Positions 46,558-55,675 are shown, counted from the stretch's first letter. The stretch is DNA of 64,000 bases from Kosakonia arachidis (GCF_900116535.1 NZ_FPAU01000001.1:821687-885686); one strand, 5' to 3'. The notes: generated by a model not told the origin, from the letters alone. A program made the numbers and translations.

Positions 46558-47856
46558 CCACGCGCACTGACCGTTAATCCACGTCTCGCTGATATTGCGC
46601 TCATCACCGAGGGTCATCAGCACAAACAATTGCTCGTAAATGTCCTTGCAGCGCGCATTACGCAGACGCTGCAAGGGCGTAACGTCCAGGTCAATCACCA
46701 CAAAGTCGGCTTCTTTGCCGGGCGCAAAATTACCAATTTTATCCTCCAGACGCAGAGCATGCGCGCCGCCGAGCGTGGCGTGGTAAAACGCTTCGCTGGC
46801 CCGCAGGCGGTAGCTTTGCAACTGTCCCACTTTATAGGCTTCGCCCAGCGTGCGCAGCATGCTGAAGGTGGTGCCAGCGCCGACATCGGTGCCGATGCCC
46901 ATGCGCACCTTGTTCTGCCAGCAGGCGGGCAGGCGAAACAACCCACTGCCGAGGAACAGGTTCGAGGTAGGGCAAAACGCCACCGCTGAACCGGTATCGT
47001 GCAGACATTGCCACTCTTCGTCATGCAGGTGAATGCCGTGTGCAAACACGCTGCGCTCGCCGGTCAGTTGATAGTGGTGGTAAACATCGAGATAACGTTG
47101 ATGCTCCGGCCAGAGATCATTGACCCACGCCACTTCATGCGGATTTTCGCTTAAATGCGTCTGCAGCCAGGTCTGCGGAAACTCTTCGCGTAAACGTCGT
47201 ACTGCCTCGAGCAGTTCCGGCGAGGAGGTCGGGGCAAAGCGTGGCGTAATGGCATAACCCAGTCGCCCCTGATGCTGCCAGCGCTGGATCAGTTCGCGTG
47301 TTTGCTGGTAGCTCTGTTCAGCCGTTTCGCTGAGGTACTCCGGCGCATGGCGATCCATCATCACCTTACCGGCGATCAGCCGCATATTCAGGCGCAGCGC
47401 CTCGCTAAACAGCGCGTTGACGGATTCCGGGTGCAGCGTACAAAACACCAGCGCGGTGGTGGTGCCGTGGCTCAGTAACTGGTTGATAAAGAATTCGGCA
47501 ATTTCTGTAGCGTAAGCTTCATCAGCAAACTGGCTTTCAACCGGAAAGGTGTACGTTGTCAGCCACTCCAGCAGTTGTTCACCAAAGGCGCCAATCATTT
47601 CGGTTTGCGGATAATGCACGTGGGCATCAATAAAGCCGGGGAGCAGCAGTTTGCCGCGCCGGTCGGTGTAGCCTTTGTGCGCATCCAGATGTTGCTCACC
47701 CTCCTGCCAGCTCATTCGCGCCTGAATCTTGCCGTCGCGAATAAACAGCAGACCGTCTTCAATAAAACGTGCGTGGCGGGAGATATCGTCAGCGTTGTCG
47801 CAGACGTCGGCAATGTCAAACAGTGCGCCGCGGATCGCGGCATGATAATCAATCAT
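46537..47856 (-). CDS. guaD: Guanine deaminase
   Basis: 439 residues, amidohydrolase fold: LLPGFIDAHVHYPQTEMIGAFGEQLLEWL (metal-binding HxH), QTHLSENPHEV, FAHGIHL, and MGIGTDVGAGTTFSMLRTL (metal Asp). It converts guanine to xanthine and ammonia and so links guanine to the pathway. The frame opens at 47880, but MIDYHAAIRG from 47856 with a GG(C)TGGA box fits the family. It is preceded by its own sigma-54 element. Confidence 0.93.
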   Translation of the reverse strand: MIDYHAAIRGALFDIADVCDNADDISRHARFIEDGLLFIRDGKIQARMSWQEGEQHLDAHKGYTDRRGKLLLPGFIDAHVHYPQTEMIGAFGEQLLEWLTTYTFPVESQFADEAYATEIAEFFINQLLSHGTTTALVFCTLHPESVNALFSEALRLNMRLIAGKVMMDRHAPEYLSETAEQSYQQTRELIQRWQHQGRLGYAITPRFAPTSSPELLEAVRRLREEFPQTWLQTHLSENPHEVAWVNDLWPEHQRYLDVYHHYQLTGERSVFAHGIHLHDEEWQCLHDTGSAVAFCPTSNLFLGSGLFRLPACWQNKVRMGIGTDVGAGTTFSMLRTLGEAYKVGQLQSYRLRASEAFYHATLGGAHALRLEDKIGNFAPGKEADFVVIDLDVTPLQRLRNARCKDIYEQLFVLMTLGDERNISETWINGQCAWSTATVS

Positions 47857-47897
47857 CGTTCCAGCCTTCGTCGTTTCCATACCAGGTGAAGTGGTAA

Positions 47898-47913
47898 AGC
47901 AAAATGAGTGCCA
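47898..47913 (-). promoter_or_regulatory. Sigma-54 promoter of guaD
   Basis: Minus strand TGGCACTCATTTTGCT, 11 of 12 against the consensus. It lies 42 bases before the guaD start in the gap to hpxC. No clear NtrC site was seen nearby. Confidence 0.7.
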
Positions 47914-47949
47914 GCCGCGACGAGAAACGCCGCGGCCTGAGGAGAAGGG

Positions 47950-49446
47950 TTACTCTTTTTGTGCCGCGATGTTGGTGTTGAAACGTGATGTCGTGACAAC
48001 AATGCGCTCTTCGCGTGCCAGCCAGCGATAGGTGACACCGCCCAGCAGTACGCCGATAAACCAGCTAAAGTTGGCGACTTCGTGCAGCGTCGGAATAAAA
48101 CTGATGATTAACCCGACGGCCACCGACGGCACCAACGCGCCAATCGCTTTTGGGTTAAAGCCGTTGCGATACCAGTATTTGCCTTTTGGTGTGTCATCAA
48201 ACAGGTCATCGACAGACACCTGCCCGCGTTTGATCAGATAGAAATCCGCAATCAGGATGCCGAACAGCGGACCGATAAAGGCTCCCAGCACGTCGAGGGT
48301 GTAGTGGATCAGTTCCGGGGAGTTAAACAGGTTCCACGGTGTCAGCAGAATCGAGCCGACAGCCGCGATCATACCGCCGGTGCGGAAGCTGATCTTCTGC
48401 GGTGAGCAGTTAGAGAAGTCAAACGCGGGCGAGACGAAGTTAGCAACAATGTTGATGCCGATGGTGGCGGTGATCATGGTCAGCAGACCAATCGCCACCG
48501 CCAGATCGTTGCCGACACGGCTGACAGTTTCAATCGGATCGGTGATCATGCGGCCAAACAGCGACTGGGTGCCGGATACAATCACCACGGTCACGATCGA
48601 GAACAGCAAGAAGTTGAACGGTAAGCCCCAGCGGTTGCCGCGACGAATTTCGCCCATGCTTTTGCCATAACGCGAAAAATCACCAAAGTTGAGCAGCGGC
48701 CCGGAAAAATAGGAAACCACCAGCGCAGTTGCGGTGATCATTTGCCAGGTTTGCTCACCAGCGCTGAGTGATTTGCTGGCGAGAGTAAAAGAGATACCGT
48801 CGAAACCCGTCTTGTATACAATCCAGCCCGCCAGCGACAGCATCACCACATACACGGCTGGACCGGCAATATCGATAAAGCGCTTGATCGCGCTCATCCC
48901 GTGCCAGAACACCATGGCCTGCAGAATCCACATCGTGGCGAAGCACAGCCAGCCGAGGGGCGACAGGCCCAACAGCGAACCCTGCGTTAAAGAAGAGAGC
49001 GACGGCCAGAACTTCAGCAGCACCAGCATTAAGGCATTTGCCGCCAGATAGGTCTGAATACCATACCAGGCGAAGGCGATAAGACCACGGATCACCGCCG
49101 GAATGTTGGCACCGAAGACGCCAAATGCCTGGCGGCAGATAACGGCATAGGGCACGCCTGCCATCTGGCTCGGTTTTGCGACCAGGTTAGCGCAGAGCTG
49201 CACGATGCAAATGCCCACCAGCAGGCAGAGCAGCACCTGCCAGCTTGCCAGCCCGAGCGTAAAGAAGCTCGCGGCGACGACATAGCCGCCCATACTGTGT
49301 ACATCCGACATCCAGAACGAAAAGATGTTGTACCAGCTCCAGTTCTGATCGCGCGTCGGCGCCAGATCTTCATTACAAAGCCGTGGGCTGTATACCGCTC
49401 CGGAATCAGCGGCCTTAACCTGATGAGTGTTTTGTGTATTTGGCAT
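47950..49446 (-). CDS. hpxC: HpxC, NCS1-family allantoin permease
   Basis: 498 residues, 12 hydrophobic segments. NLCNEDLAPT-like start (SPRLCNEDLAPTRDQNWSWYNIFSFWMSDVHSMGGY), GVPYAVICRQAFGVFGANIPA and GNRWGLPFNF are NCS1 features, close to AllP and PucI. ATG 49446 is chosen over upstream TTG 49464 because AGGAG precedes it. It lies divergent from hpxSAB. guaD follows downstream but has its own promoter. Confidence 0.88.
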   Translation of the reverse strand: MPNTQNTHQVKAADSGAVYSPRLCNEDLAPTRDQNWSWYNIFSFWMSDVHSMGGYVVAASFFTLGLASWQVLLCLLVGICIVQLCANLVAKPSQMAGVPYAVICRQAFGVFGANIPAVIRGLIAFAWYGIQTYLAANALMLVLLKFWPSLSSLTQGSLLGLSPLGWLCFATMWILQAMVFWHGMSAIKRFIDIAGPAVYVVMLSLAGWIVYKTGFDGISFTLASKSLSAGEQTWQMITATALVVSYFSGPLLNFGDFSRYGKSMGEIRRGNRWGLPFNFLLFSIVTVVIVSGTQSLFGRMITDPIETVSRVGNDLAVAIGLLTMITATIGINIVANFVSPAFDFSNCSPQKISFRTGGMIAAVGSILLTPWNLFNSPELIHYTLDVLGAFIGPLFGILIADFYLIKRGQVSVDDLFDDTPKGKYWYRNGFNPKAIGALVPSVAVGLIISFIPTLHEVANFSWFIGVLLGGVTYRWLAREERIVVTTSRFNTNIAAQKE

Positions 49447-49497
49447 GAAACCTGCTCCTGTCAATAAAAGCCCGTGAAAAGGGAGTGCTGAGGTTAT

Positions 49498-49513
49498 TGC
49501 AGGATCCAGGCCA
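49498..49513 (-). promoter_or_regulatory. Candidate sigma-54 promoter of hpxC
   Basis: Minus strand TGGCCTGGATCCTGCA, 9 of 12 with correct GG-N10-GC and the same TGGCCTG as the hpxP element. It lies 51 bases before the hpxC start. Confidence 0.55.
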
Positions 49514-49525
49514 AAATGATTAATC

Positions 49526-49557
49526 TTGTATCCAATAATTTAATTTTATGTATACGA
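49526..49557. promoter_or_regulatory. Candidate HpxS operator with embedded NAC-like site
   Basis: TTGTATCCAA (49526-49535) and ATGTATACGA (49548-49557) are variants of the palindrome TTGTATACAA that occurs perfectly inside hpxA and hpxC. Between them ATA-N9-TAT (49535-49549) matches the NAC consensus. The region lies between the divergent hpxC and hpxS starts, where a GntR-type regulator of both would act. Confidence 0.4.
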
Positions 49558-49590
49558 TCCGATATCGAAAAGTAAAAAGCGGAGTGGTTA

Positions 49591-50307
49591 ATGAGTAATG
49601 AAAACAGTCTGCAAGCCGCAGCTGCCTTGCAGGACAAGGATGAAACCATCTACCAGTCGCTGATGACCGCGATTGTTGAACATCAATTACTCCCGGGGAG
49701 CAAATTACCGGAAGAGGCACTGGCGGAGGTGTTTGGCGTCAGCCGCACCGGGATCAGAAAAGTGCTGCAACGACTCAATGCTGTGCAAATGGTCACCTTA
49801 ACGCCCAAACGTGGTGCACACGTCGCCAGCCCAACAGTAGAAGAGGCGCAGGCGATCTTCCGAACCCGCACGCTGCTGGAAGTAGCCAATCTGTCTGACG
49901 TGCTGGCACACTGCCAGTCGCCACATTTGGCGGCGCTGGAAGCCATTATCCGCCAGGAGCAGCAGGCGCACGAAGCCTATGACGGCCCGGCCGCCATCCG
50001 CTACTCCGCTGAGTTTCACATTCAGCTTCAGGCTGTTTCCGGCAACCCGGTGTTGACAGAGATGGTCACCCGCCTGAGCCAGCGCTCTTCGCTGGTGATC
50101 GCCACCTGGGGATCGCCGTGGCGTCAGGGGTGTCGCTGTAATGATCACGAACAGCTGGTTGATTTACTGCGTAAAAAGGATCTTCAGGCGCTAAGCGCGG
50201 CGCTGACGCACCATTTTGAACATATCGTCGACAGCCTCTGTTTCGAGCGGGCTGGCGTCTGTCTGCCGGATTTCGCCCGGCTGTTTGCCGGTCACAAGGA
50301 GGCGTAA
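49591..50307 (+). CDS. hpxS: HpxS, GntR-type (FCD) regulator
   Basis: 238 residues. Winged HTH at about 25-90 (LPGSKLPEEALAEVFGVSRTGIRKVLQRL, KRGAHVASPT), followed by an all-helical FCD ligand domain with His ligands (AEFHIQLQ, NDHEQLVDLL). First gene of hpxSAB, and the stop shares a base with the hpxA start. It likely controls hpxSAB and hpxC in response to a purine breakdown product. Confidence 0.87.
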   Translation: MSNENSLQAAAALQDKDETIYQSLMTAIVEHQLLPGSKLPEEALAEVFGVSRTGIRKVLQRLNAVQMVTLTPKRGAHVASPTVEEAQAIFRTRTLLEVANLSDVLAHCQSPHLAALEAIIRQEQQAHEAYDGPAAIRYSAEFHIQLQAVSGNPVLTEMVTRLSQRSSLVIATWGSPWRQGCRCNDHEQLVDLLRKKDLQALSAALTHHFEHIVDSLCFERAGVCLPDFARLFAGHKEA

Positions 50308-51047
50308 TGTCTGCCGTTTGTATACAAGTTATCAACCCGAATACGAGCCTGGCGATGACCGAAACCATTGGCGCGGCGGCACGGGCAGTGGCTGCACCGG
50401 GTACCGAAATTCTGGCAGTGTGCCCGAGTGAAGGTGTGCCGTCGATCGAAGGGCATTTTGATGAAGCGATTGCCGCCATCGGCGTGCTCGAACAGGTGAA
50501 GGCCGGGCGTCAGCAGGGCGTGGATGGCCATGTGATTGCCTGTTTTGGCGATCCGGGATTACTGGCGGCACGCGAGCTGGCGCAGGGGCCGGTGGTCGGC
50601 ATCGCCGAAGCCGCGATGCATATGGCGACGCTGGTGGCGACCCGTTTTTCCATCGTCACCACGTTGCCGCGCACGCTGATTATCGCTCGTCATCTGTTGC
50701 AGCAGTACGGTTTTCAGGAGCACTGTGCCGCGCTGCACGCCATTGATTTACCGGTGCTGGCGCTGGAGGACGGCAGCGGTCTGGCGCAGGAAAAAGTCCG
50801 TGCGCGCTGTATTCAGGCGTTAAAAGAAGATGGCTGTGGTGCGATTGTGCTCGGCTGCGGCGGAATGGCACAGCTTGCGCAGGAGTTGACGCGTGAACTG
50901 CATGTGCCGGTGATCGATGGCGTCAGCGCGGCGGTAAAAATGGTGGAATCGCTGGTGGCGCTGGGCTTATCGACCAGCAAGCGTGGCGATCTGGCTTTTC
51001 CGGAAACTAAAACATTGAGCGGTAAATTTCAGGCATTAATGCCATAG
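50307..51047 (+). CDS. hpxA: HpxA, allantoin racemase
   Basis: 246 residues of the Asp/Glu/hydantoin racemase family with two catalytic Cys regions (VIACFGDPGL and IVLGCGGMAQLA). It interconverts R- and S-allantoin, so that the stereospecific allantoinase can use both. ATG overlaps the hpxS stop by one base (TAATG), with GGAGG upstream. A perfect TTGTATACAA palindrome lies inside its first codons (50318-50327). Confidence 0.92.
   Translation: MSAVCIQVINPNTSLAMTETIGAAARAVAAPGTEILAVCPSEGVPSIEGHFDEAIAAIGVLEQVKAGRQQGVDGHVIACFGDPGLLAARELAQGPVVGIAEAAMHMATLVATRFSIVTTLPRTLIIARHLLQQYGFQEHCAALHAIDLPVLALEDGSGLAQEKVRARCIQALKEDGCGAIVLGCGGMAQLAQELTRELHVPVIDGVSAAVKMVESLVALGLSTSKRGDLAFPETKTLSGKFQALMP
50318..50327. 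promoter_or_regulatory. TTGTATACAA palindrome inside hpxA
   Basis: A perfect ten-base palindrome, the same as at 48812-48821 in hpxC and close to two motifs in the hpxC-hpxS gap. It may be an extra operator or a chance product of coding sequence. Confidence 0.3.
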
Positions 51048-51061
51048 CGAGTGGAGGGAGA

Positions 51062-51994
51062 ATGACACTTTTCGACGACAACTATCCGCGCGATTTGCGT
51101 GGTTACGCAGGGAAACCACCGCACGCGCAGTGGCCGCAGCAAGCGCGCATCGCCGTGCAGTTCGTACTAAATTTTGAAGAAGGTTCAGAGAACCATGTGC
51201 TGCATGGCGATGCTGGATCGGAGCAATTTCTCTCCGATATTATCGGCGCGGCCAGCTACCCGGATCGGCATATGTCGATGGATTCACTGTATGAATATGG
51301 CAGTCGCGCCGGGTTCTGGCGCATCCACCAGGAGTTCAGTAAACGTGGGTTGCCGCTGACGGTATTTGGCGTGGCGATGGCACTGGCGCGTCAGCCGGAG
51401 ATCGTTGCGGCCATTAAAGCGGCGAATTATGACGTAGTCAGCCATGGCTGGCGCTGGATCCACTATCAGAACATGGATATCAATGAAGAGCGTGAACACC
51501 TGCAAAAAGCGGTGCAGGTGCTGCGCGATCTGTTTGGTAAAGCGCCCACCGGCTGGTATACCGGGCGCGACAGCCCCAATACCCGCCAACTGGTGGTCGA
51601 GCATGGCGGCTTTGACTATGACAGTGATTACTATGGTGACGATCTCCCGTTCTGGAGCGAAGTCACTTGTCGAGATGGCACGCGCAAACCGCACCTGATT
51701 GTGCCTTACACGCTGGATGCCAATGATATGCGCTTTGCTACCGCTCAGGGTTTTAATACCGCCGAACAATTTTACACCTATCTGAAAGACAGCTTTGATG
51801 TGCTCTACGCCGAGGGTGAAAGCGCGCCGAAGATGATGTCCATCGGCATGCACTGCCGCCTGTTGGGACGCCCTGGTCGTTTTCGCGCGCTGCAACGCTT
51901 TCTTGATTATATCCAGCAGCACGATCGCGTCTGGGTCTGTACCCGCCAGCAAATTGCCGATCACTGGCGGCAGGTCCATCCCTACGCGCAATAA
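51062..51994 (+). CDS. hpxB: HpxB, metal-independent (PuuE-type) allantoinase
   Basis: 310 residues, polysaccharide-deacetylase-like fold. VQFVLNFEEGSENHVLHGD at the N-terminus, SHGWRWIHYQNM and GWYTGRDSPNTRQL are hallmarks of PuuE allantoinases. It hydrolyses S-allantoin to allantoate. Last gene of hpxSAB, followed directly by a terminator. Confidence 0.94.
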   Translation: MTLFDDNYPRDLRGYAGKPPHAQWPQQARIAVQFVLNFEEGSENHVLHGDAGSEQFLSDIIGAASYPDRHMSMDSLYEYGSRAGFWRIHQEFSKRGLPLTVFGVAMALARQPEIVAAIKAANYDVVSHGWRWIHYQNMDINEEREHLQKAVQVLRDLFGKAPTGWYTGRDSPNTRQLVVEHGGFDYDSDYYGDDLPFWSEVTCRDGTRKPHLIVPYTLDANDMRFATAQGFNTAEQFYTYLKDSFDVLYAEGESAPKMMSIGMHCRLLGRPGRFRALQRFLDYIQQHDRVWVCTRQQIADHWRQVHPYAQ

Positions 51995-51998
51995 AAAA

Positions 51999-52024
51999 TG
52001 CCCGGAAAATCCGGGCGTTTTGTT
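51999..52024 (+). terminator. Terminator of hpxSAB
   Basis: Stem GCCCGGA / TCCGGGC with AAA loop followed by GTTTTGTTGTT, immediately after the hpxB stop. Confidence 0.85.
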
Positions 52025-52035
52025 GTTACCCCTAA

Positions 52036-52055
52036 ACCACCTCCGTGGAGGTGGT
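52036..52055 (-). terminator. Terminator of hpxWXYZ
   Basis: Perfect stem ACCACCTCC / GGAGGTGGT with a two-base loop, six bases after the hpxZ stop. The minus-strand tail is TTTAGGGG, only weakly T-rich, so conventional termination is likely but not certain. Confidence 0.6.
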
Positions 52056-52060
52056 GATTG

Positions 52061-52447
52061 TTAACTCATCAAACTGACCTGGGCGGCCACGATGCGCCAA
52101 CCGTAGGGGAAGCGCACCCAGCTTTGCTGCTGGCGGCCAATGCGATCGCTGCCTTCACGGGTGAATTCGGTGCTGCAAACGGCGTAATCCTCGCCGAAAG
52201 TGGTGATCACCGTATGGCGCAGTTCGCGCTGCAAGCCGGTGGCCGGACGCGCGGTGCGAAAGGCGCGGATCTCCTCAATGCCGTAGAGATTCTCGCCTGC
52301 GCCGAGACGCACGGTGCTGGCATCGTGCCAGAACAGCTCATCAAGCACCGCAATATTGTTGCTGACCAGTGCGTCTTCATAGCGGTAAAACGCGGCTGTG
52401 ACCTCCGCCAGTACCCATGGGCGGTTAATGTCGTCCTGATGCATCAT
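52061..52447 (-). CDS. hpxZ: HpxZ, SnoaL-like (AtzH-type, DUF3225) protein
   Basis: 128 residues, an NTF2/SnoaL alpha+beta barrel (WVLAEVTAAFYRYEDALVSNNIAVLDELFW, TFGEDYAVCSTEF, WVRFPYGWRIVAAQVSL). Relatives named AtzH accompany AtzE/AtzG-type amidases and in the s-triazine pathway hydrolyse 1,3-dicarboxyurea. The exact role here is unproven. It overlaps the hpxY stop by four bases (ATGA). Confidence 0.85.
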   Translation of the reverse strand: MMHQDDINRPWVLAEVTAAFYRYEDALVSNNIAVLDELFWHDASTVRLGAGENLYGIEEIRAFRTARPATGLQRELRHTVITTFGEDYAVCSTEFTREGSDRIGRQQQSWVRFPYGWRIVAAQVSLMS

Positions 52448-53841
52448 AGTGTTATCTCCGCAGGGCGGGCATCGGTGATGCCCTGTTCTTCCAGCGCGCG
52501 GGCGGCGCGCAGACAGGCTTGTTCATTAAACGGTGCAGCAATCAGTTGCAGGCCAATCGGTTTTCCGGATGCAGTACGCAGCGGCACGGTTACGACCGGC
52601 AGGCCTAAAAACGAAATCGGCTGTGTCAGCATGCCCATGCTGGCACGGATAGGCAGCGGCTGGCCGTTTATCTCCATCGTCTGTTCGCCGATCTGCGTGG
52701 CGCTGCGTGGTGTAGCCGGGGCGATCAACACATCCGCATGGGCAAACAGTGCACGGCTTTCCTGCTGCGCGTGGCGACGAAAACGCTGCGCCTGTAAATA
52801 CCACGCCGCCGGGATCATCGCGCCTGCCAGCAGGCGTTCGCGCGAGTGTGGTTCAAAACGCTGGGGTTCGCGGCGCAGCGCGGGTAGATACTGATTACCG
52901 CCTTCCGAAGCGCTGATAATGAACGCCGCCGAACGCGAGAGTTCCGCTTCGGGAAAGAACACTTCTTCGCGCGCATCGAGAGCGTGTGCCACGCGCTTGA
53001 GCGCGGCTCTGGCATCGTCGTCGCACCAGGTGGTGAAATAACCACCCAGCACCGCGCAGCGTAACCCCTCCATTCCGCGTGACAGCAGCGGTTGAGCCGC
53101 TTCATTGGCGGTTTCCGCCTGAAAAGCATCCTGCGGATCACGCCCTTGTAGGGCGTCATAAACCGCCGCCAGATCGCTGACCCGGCGGGCGAATGGTCCA
53201 ATATGGTCGAGGCTGGCGACAAACGGGTGCGTTCCGGCACGTGAAAGACGACCAAATGTCGGTTTAAGCCCGAAGATACCGCACAAAGAAGCAGGCACAC
53301 GGATGGAACCGTTGGTATCGCTGCCGAGCGAGAAATGCACCAGCCCTGCGGCGACTGCTGCCGCGGAACCGCCAGAAGAACCGCCGGCAATGCGTGCCAA
53401 ATCGTGCGGGTTGCGCGTCGCGCCGTAGTGGCTGTTTTCGGTAGTGAAACCGTAGGCGTAAGCGTCCATATTGACCATGCCCGACAGCAGCCCGCCAGCC
53501 TGCTGTAACTGGTGCACGGCCCGGCTATCTTGCGTGGCGGCGGAGCGATGGCTGAATAACTCCGCGCCCGCAAGCGTGGTGTGCCCGGCGACATCAAACA
53601 GGTTTTTCACCGCGTAAGGAATGCCCGCCAGTGGCGGCAGCGGCTGGCCATGCTGGCGCAGGGTGTCGATGCGCTGCGCTTCGTCGAGCATGCGTGCCGC
53701 AGTTACCGTCGTCCAGGCGTTGATCTGTGGGTTGATTTGCTCAATCGCCGCCAGCGTCTGGCGGGCAATGTCGCTCGCGCTCAAATCCCCTGCGGCCAGT
53801 GATTGCCGGATATCGGCAATGCTCATCTCATGCAGCTTCAT
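52444..53841 (-). CDS. hpxY: HpxY, amidase-signature enzyme (AtzE type)
   Basis: 465 residues. Amidase signature family: the catalytic Lys in [12 protein letters not shown], the cis-Ser in [14 protein letters not shown] and nucleophile Ser in [24 protein letters not shown]. Most like AtzE, the 1-carboxybiuret hydrolase that works with AtzG. In this operon the likely substrate is a ureide acid such as oxalurate, but this is inference. It overlaps hpxX by four bases. Confidence 0.87.
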   Translation of the reverse strand: MKLHEMSIADIRQSLAAGDLSASDIARQTLAAIEQINPQINAWTTVTAARMLDEAQRIDTLRQHGQPLPPLAGIPYAVKNLFDVAGHTTLAGAELFSHRSAATQDSRAVHQLQQAGGLLSGMVNMDAYAYGFTTENSHYGATRNPHDLARIAGGSSGGSAAAVAAGLVHFSLGSDTNGSIRVPASLCGIFGLKPTFGRLSRAGTHPFVASLDHIGPFARRVSDLAAVYDALQGRDPQDAFQAETANEAAQPLLSRGMEGLRCAVLGGYFTTWCDDDARAALKRVAHALDAREEVFFPEAELSRSAAFIISASEGGNQYLPALRREPQRFEPHSRERLLAGAMIPAAWYLQAQRFRRHAQQESRALFAHADVLIAPATPRSATQIGEQTMEINGQPLPIRASMGMLTQPISFLGLPVVTVPLRTASGKPIGLQLIAAPFNEQACLRAARALEEQGITDARPAEITL

Positions 53842-54026
53842 GCTTTGTACACTCCGGCAATTTCCAGACGATCGTCCAGCGGCAGCGCCATCAGCGGTTC
53901 AGCCATCGCGGCAATGCGGCGAAACTGTAGCAGTAGCTCGGCGCGTCGCTCATCAGTGAGTTCGATGCCATGAATGCGGATCATGGCGTCCAGATAGACG
54001 TCCCATTCGGGTTGTGAATTGTTCAT
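53838..54026 (-). CDS. hpxX: HpxX, AtzG-like small subunit (DUF4089)
   Basis: 62 residues, all-helical (WDVYLDAMIRIHGIELTDERRAELLLQFRRIAAMAEPLM). AtzG-type proteins bind and stabilise AtzE amidases. The frame extends upstream through hpxW's end, but ATG 54026 has GGAGAG and matches the family size. It begins ten bases after the hpxW stop. Confidence 0.82.
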   Translation of the reverse strand: MNNSQPEWDVYLDAMIRIHGIELTDERRAELLLQFRRIAAMAEPLMALPLDDRLEIAGVYKA

Positions 54027-54036
54027 GGTTCTCTCC

Positions 54037-55620
54037 TCAAAAACCGGCGGCGGAGCCGTTACTACGGGGATCGAATGCCCCTTCAAACAGGCCGTCAGGA
54101 TGGCGGACGATCGCGCCTGCGTGGCCCATCACTTCGGTGAAATCCGCGAGCACATCAACATCATGGCCTGACGCGCGCAGGTGAGCGACAGTCTCGGGCG
54201 AGAAGCGACCTTCCAGTTTCAGTGAATCCGAGGTTTGCCCCCAGGTGCGCCCCAGCAGCCAGCGTGGGCGGCTGATTGACTCTTGCAGCGGTACGCCTTG
54301 CATCACGTAGCGGGTAAAAAGCGCCGCCTGGGTTTGCGGCTGGCCGTCACCGCCCATCGAGCCGTAGACCATCACGCGGCCATCATACAGTCGTGCCGCC
54401 GCCGGGTTGAGGGTATGAAACGGCTGCTTGCCTGGTGCCAGCGCCAGCAGGTGATCGGGGTTGAGGCTGAACGACGCGCCACGGTTTTGCCAGACGATGC
54501 CGGTGTCAGGTAGCACCACGCCGCTGCCAAACTCATGATAAATGCTCTGAATAAATGACACGGCGAGACCGCTGTTATCCATCACACCCATCCAGACGGT
54601 ATCCCCCGGCCCTTTGCCTGCACCCCACGGCGCAGCCTGTTGATCATCCACACGGTTAGCCAGCACCTGGAGCTCGCTTGCGGCCAGCAGGCTTTGTATG
54701 TCAGTTTTCAGATGGCGCGGATCGGTGATGTGGGCATCGCGCAGGCCGAAAGCGAGCTTGGTGGCCTCTACAATACGGTGTACGGTGGCCGCATCGTCCG
54801 CGTTTTCCATCGTCAGACAGTCGGTAATACCAAGAATTGCCAGTGAAACCAGCCCCTGCGTCGGTGGCGCAAGGTTCCACACGTCACCCTGCGAATGCTG
54901 CAAGTGCAGCGGCGTGGTGCGGCGTGCGTGATGCTGCTGAAGATCCTCTCGCGTCACAGGCAGGCCATATTGCGCCATGCCGCGTGCCAGGCTCTCCGCC
55001 AGCGGGCCGCGATAGAAACTGTCCAGCCCCTCTTCAGCAAGGTGTTGCAGGGTGGTAGCGAGTGCCGGTTGACGGAAAAGGCTGCCCGCTTTTGGCGGCT
55101 GACCGTTGTGCAGATACGTGTCGGCAAAGCCAGGGAGATCGCGCAGTTCTGCCAGCTTATCCGCAGTGGCAGTGGCCTGGGAAAGTGTCACTGGCATGCC
55201 GTGCCGGGCGTAATCTATCGCATCCGCCAGCAAACGCGACAGCGGCAGCGCTTTCCCGGTTATTTCGTGCGAAACCTTCAACGCTTCATCCCAGCCACTG
55301 ACCGTGCCCGCAACAGTGAGCGCGGCGCGCGGCCCGCGATGTGGAATCGTCGCCAGATCGCTGTAGGCCGCCAGTGTCGCCAGCGAACCCGCAGCACCAC
55401 TGGCATCGATAGCAATCGGTTCGCCTTCAGGCGGCACAATCAGCCAGAAACCGTCGCCGCCGAGGCTGTTCATATGGGGATAAACCACCGCAATGGTCGC
55501 CGCAGCGGCAACCATTGCTTCAATGGCGCTGCCGCCTTCGCGCAGGACAGACAGCGCACTTTGGCTGGCCAGATGGTGGGGGGCGACCGCCATCCCGTGG
55601 GTGGAGACATTACTTTGCAT
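54037..55620 (-). CDS. hpxW: HpxW, oxamate amidohydrolase (gamma-glutamyltransferase family)
   Basis: 527 residues, Ntn-hydrolase of the gamma-glutamyltransferase fold. The autocatalytic cleavage and nucleophile is Thr341 in KGPGDTVWMGVMDNSGLAVS, expected to give large and small subunits. GSMGGDGQPQTQAAL matches the family's glycine-rich oxyanion block. The K. pneumoniae orthologue hydrolyses oxamate to oxalate and ammonia. No signal peptide is needed: the upstream 36 codons are not part of the gene, and MQSNVSTHGMAVA at 55620 is the start. First gene of hpxWXYZ. Confidence 0.9.
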   Translation of the reverse strand: MQSNVSTHGMAVAPHHLASQSALSVLREGGSAIEAMVAAAATIAVVYPHMNSLGGDGFWLIVPPEGEPIAIDASGAAGSLATLAAYSDLATIPHRGPRAALTVAGTVSGWDEALKVSHEITGKALPLSRLLADAIDYARHGMPVTLSQATATADKLAELRDLPGFADTYLHNGQPPKAGSLFRQPALATTLQHLAEEGLDSFYRGPLAESLARGMAQYGLPVTREDLQQHHARRTTPLHLQHSQGDVWNLAPPTQGLVSLAILGITDCLTMENADDAATVHRIVEATKLAFGLRDAHITDPRHLKTDIQSLLAASELQVLANRVDDQQAAPWGAGKGPGDTVWMGVMDNSGLAVSFIQSIYHEFGSGVVLPDTGIVWQNRGASFSLNPDHLLALAPGKQPFHTLNPAAARLYDGRVMVYGSMGGDGQPQTQAALFTRYVMQGVPLQESISRPRWLLGRTWGQTSDSLKLEGRFSPETVAHLRASGHDVDVLADFTEVMGHAGAIVRHPDGLFEGAFDPRSNGSAAGF

Positions 55621-55655
55621 TAGCTGTCCTCGAAAGCCGAAAAGTAGCCTGAGGT

Positions 55656-55671
55656 TGCAAAAGCCGTTCCA
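55656..55671 (-). promoter_or_regulatory. Sigma-54 promoter of hpxWXYZ
   Basis: Minus strand TGGAACGGCTTTTGCA, 11 of 12 against TGGCACG-N4-TTGCA, 36 bases before the hpxW start. A probable HpxU operator abuts it upstream (55676-55691). Confidence 0.78.
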
Positions 55672-55675
55672 TCTC

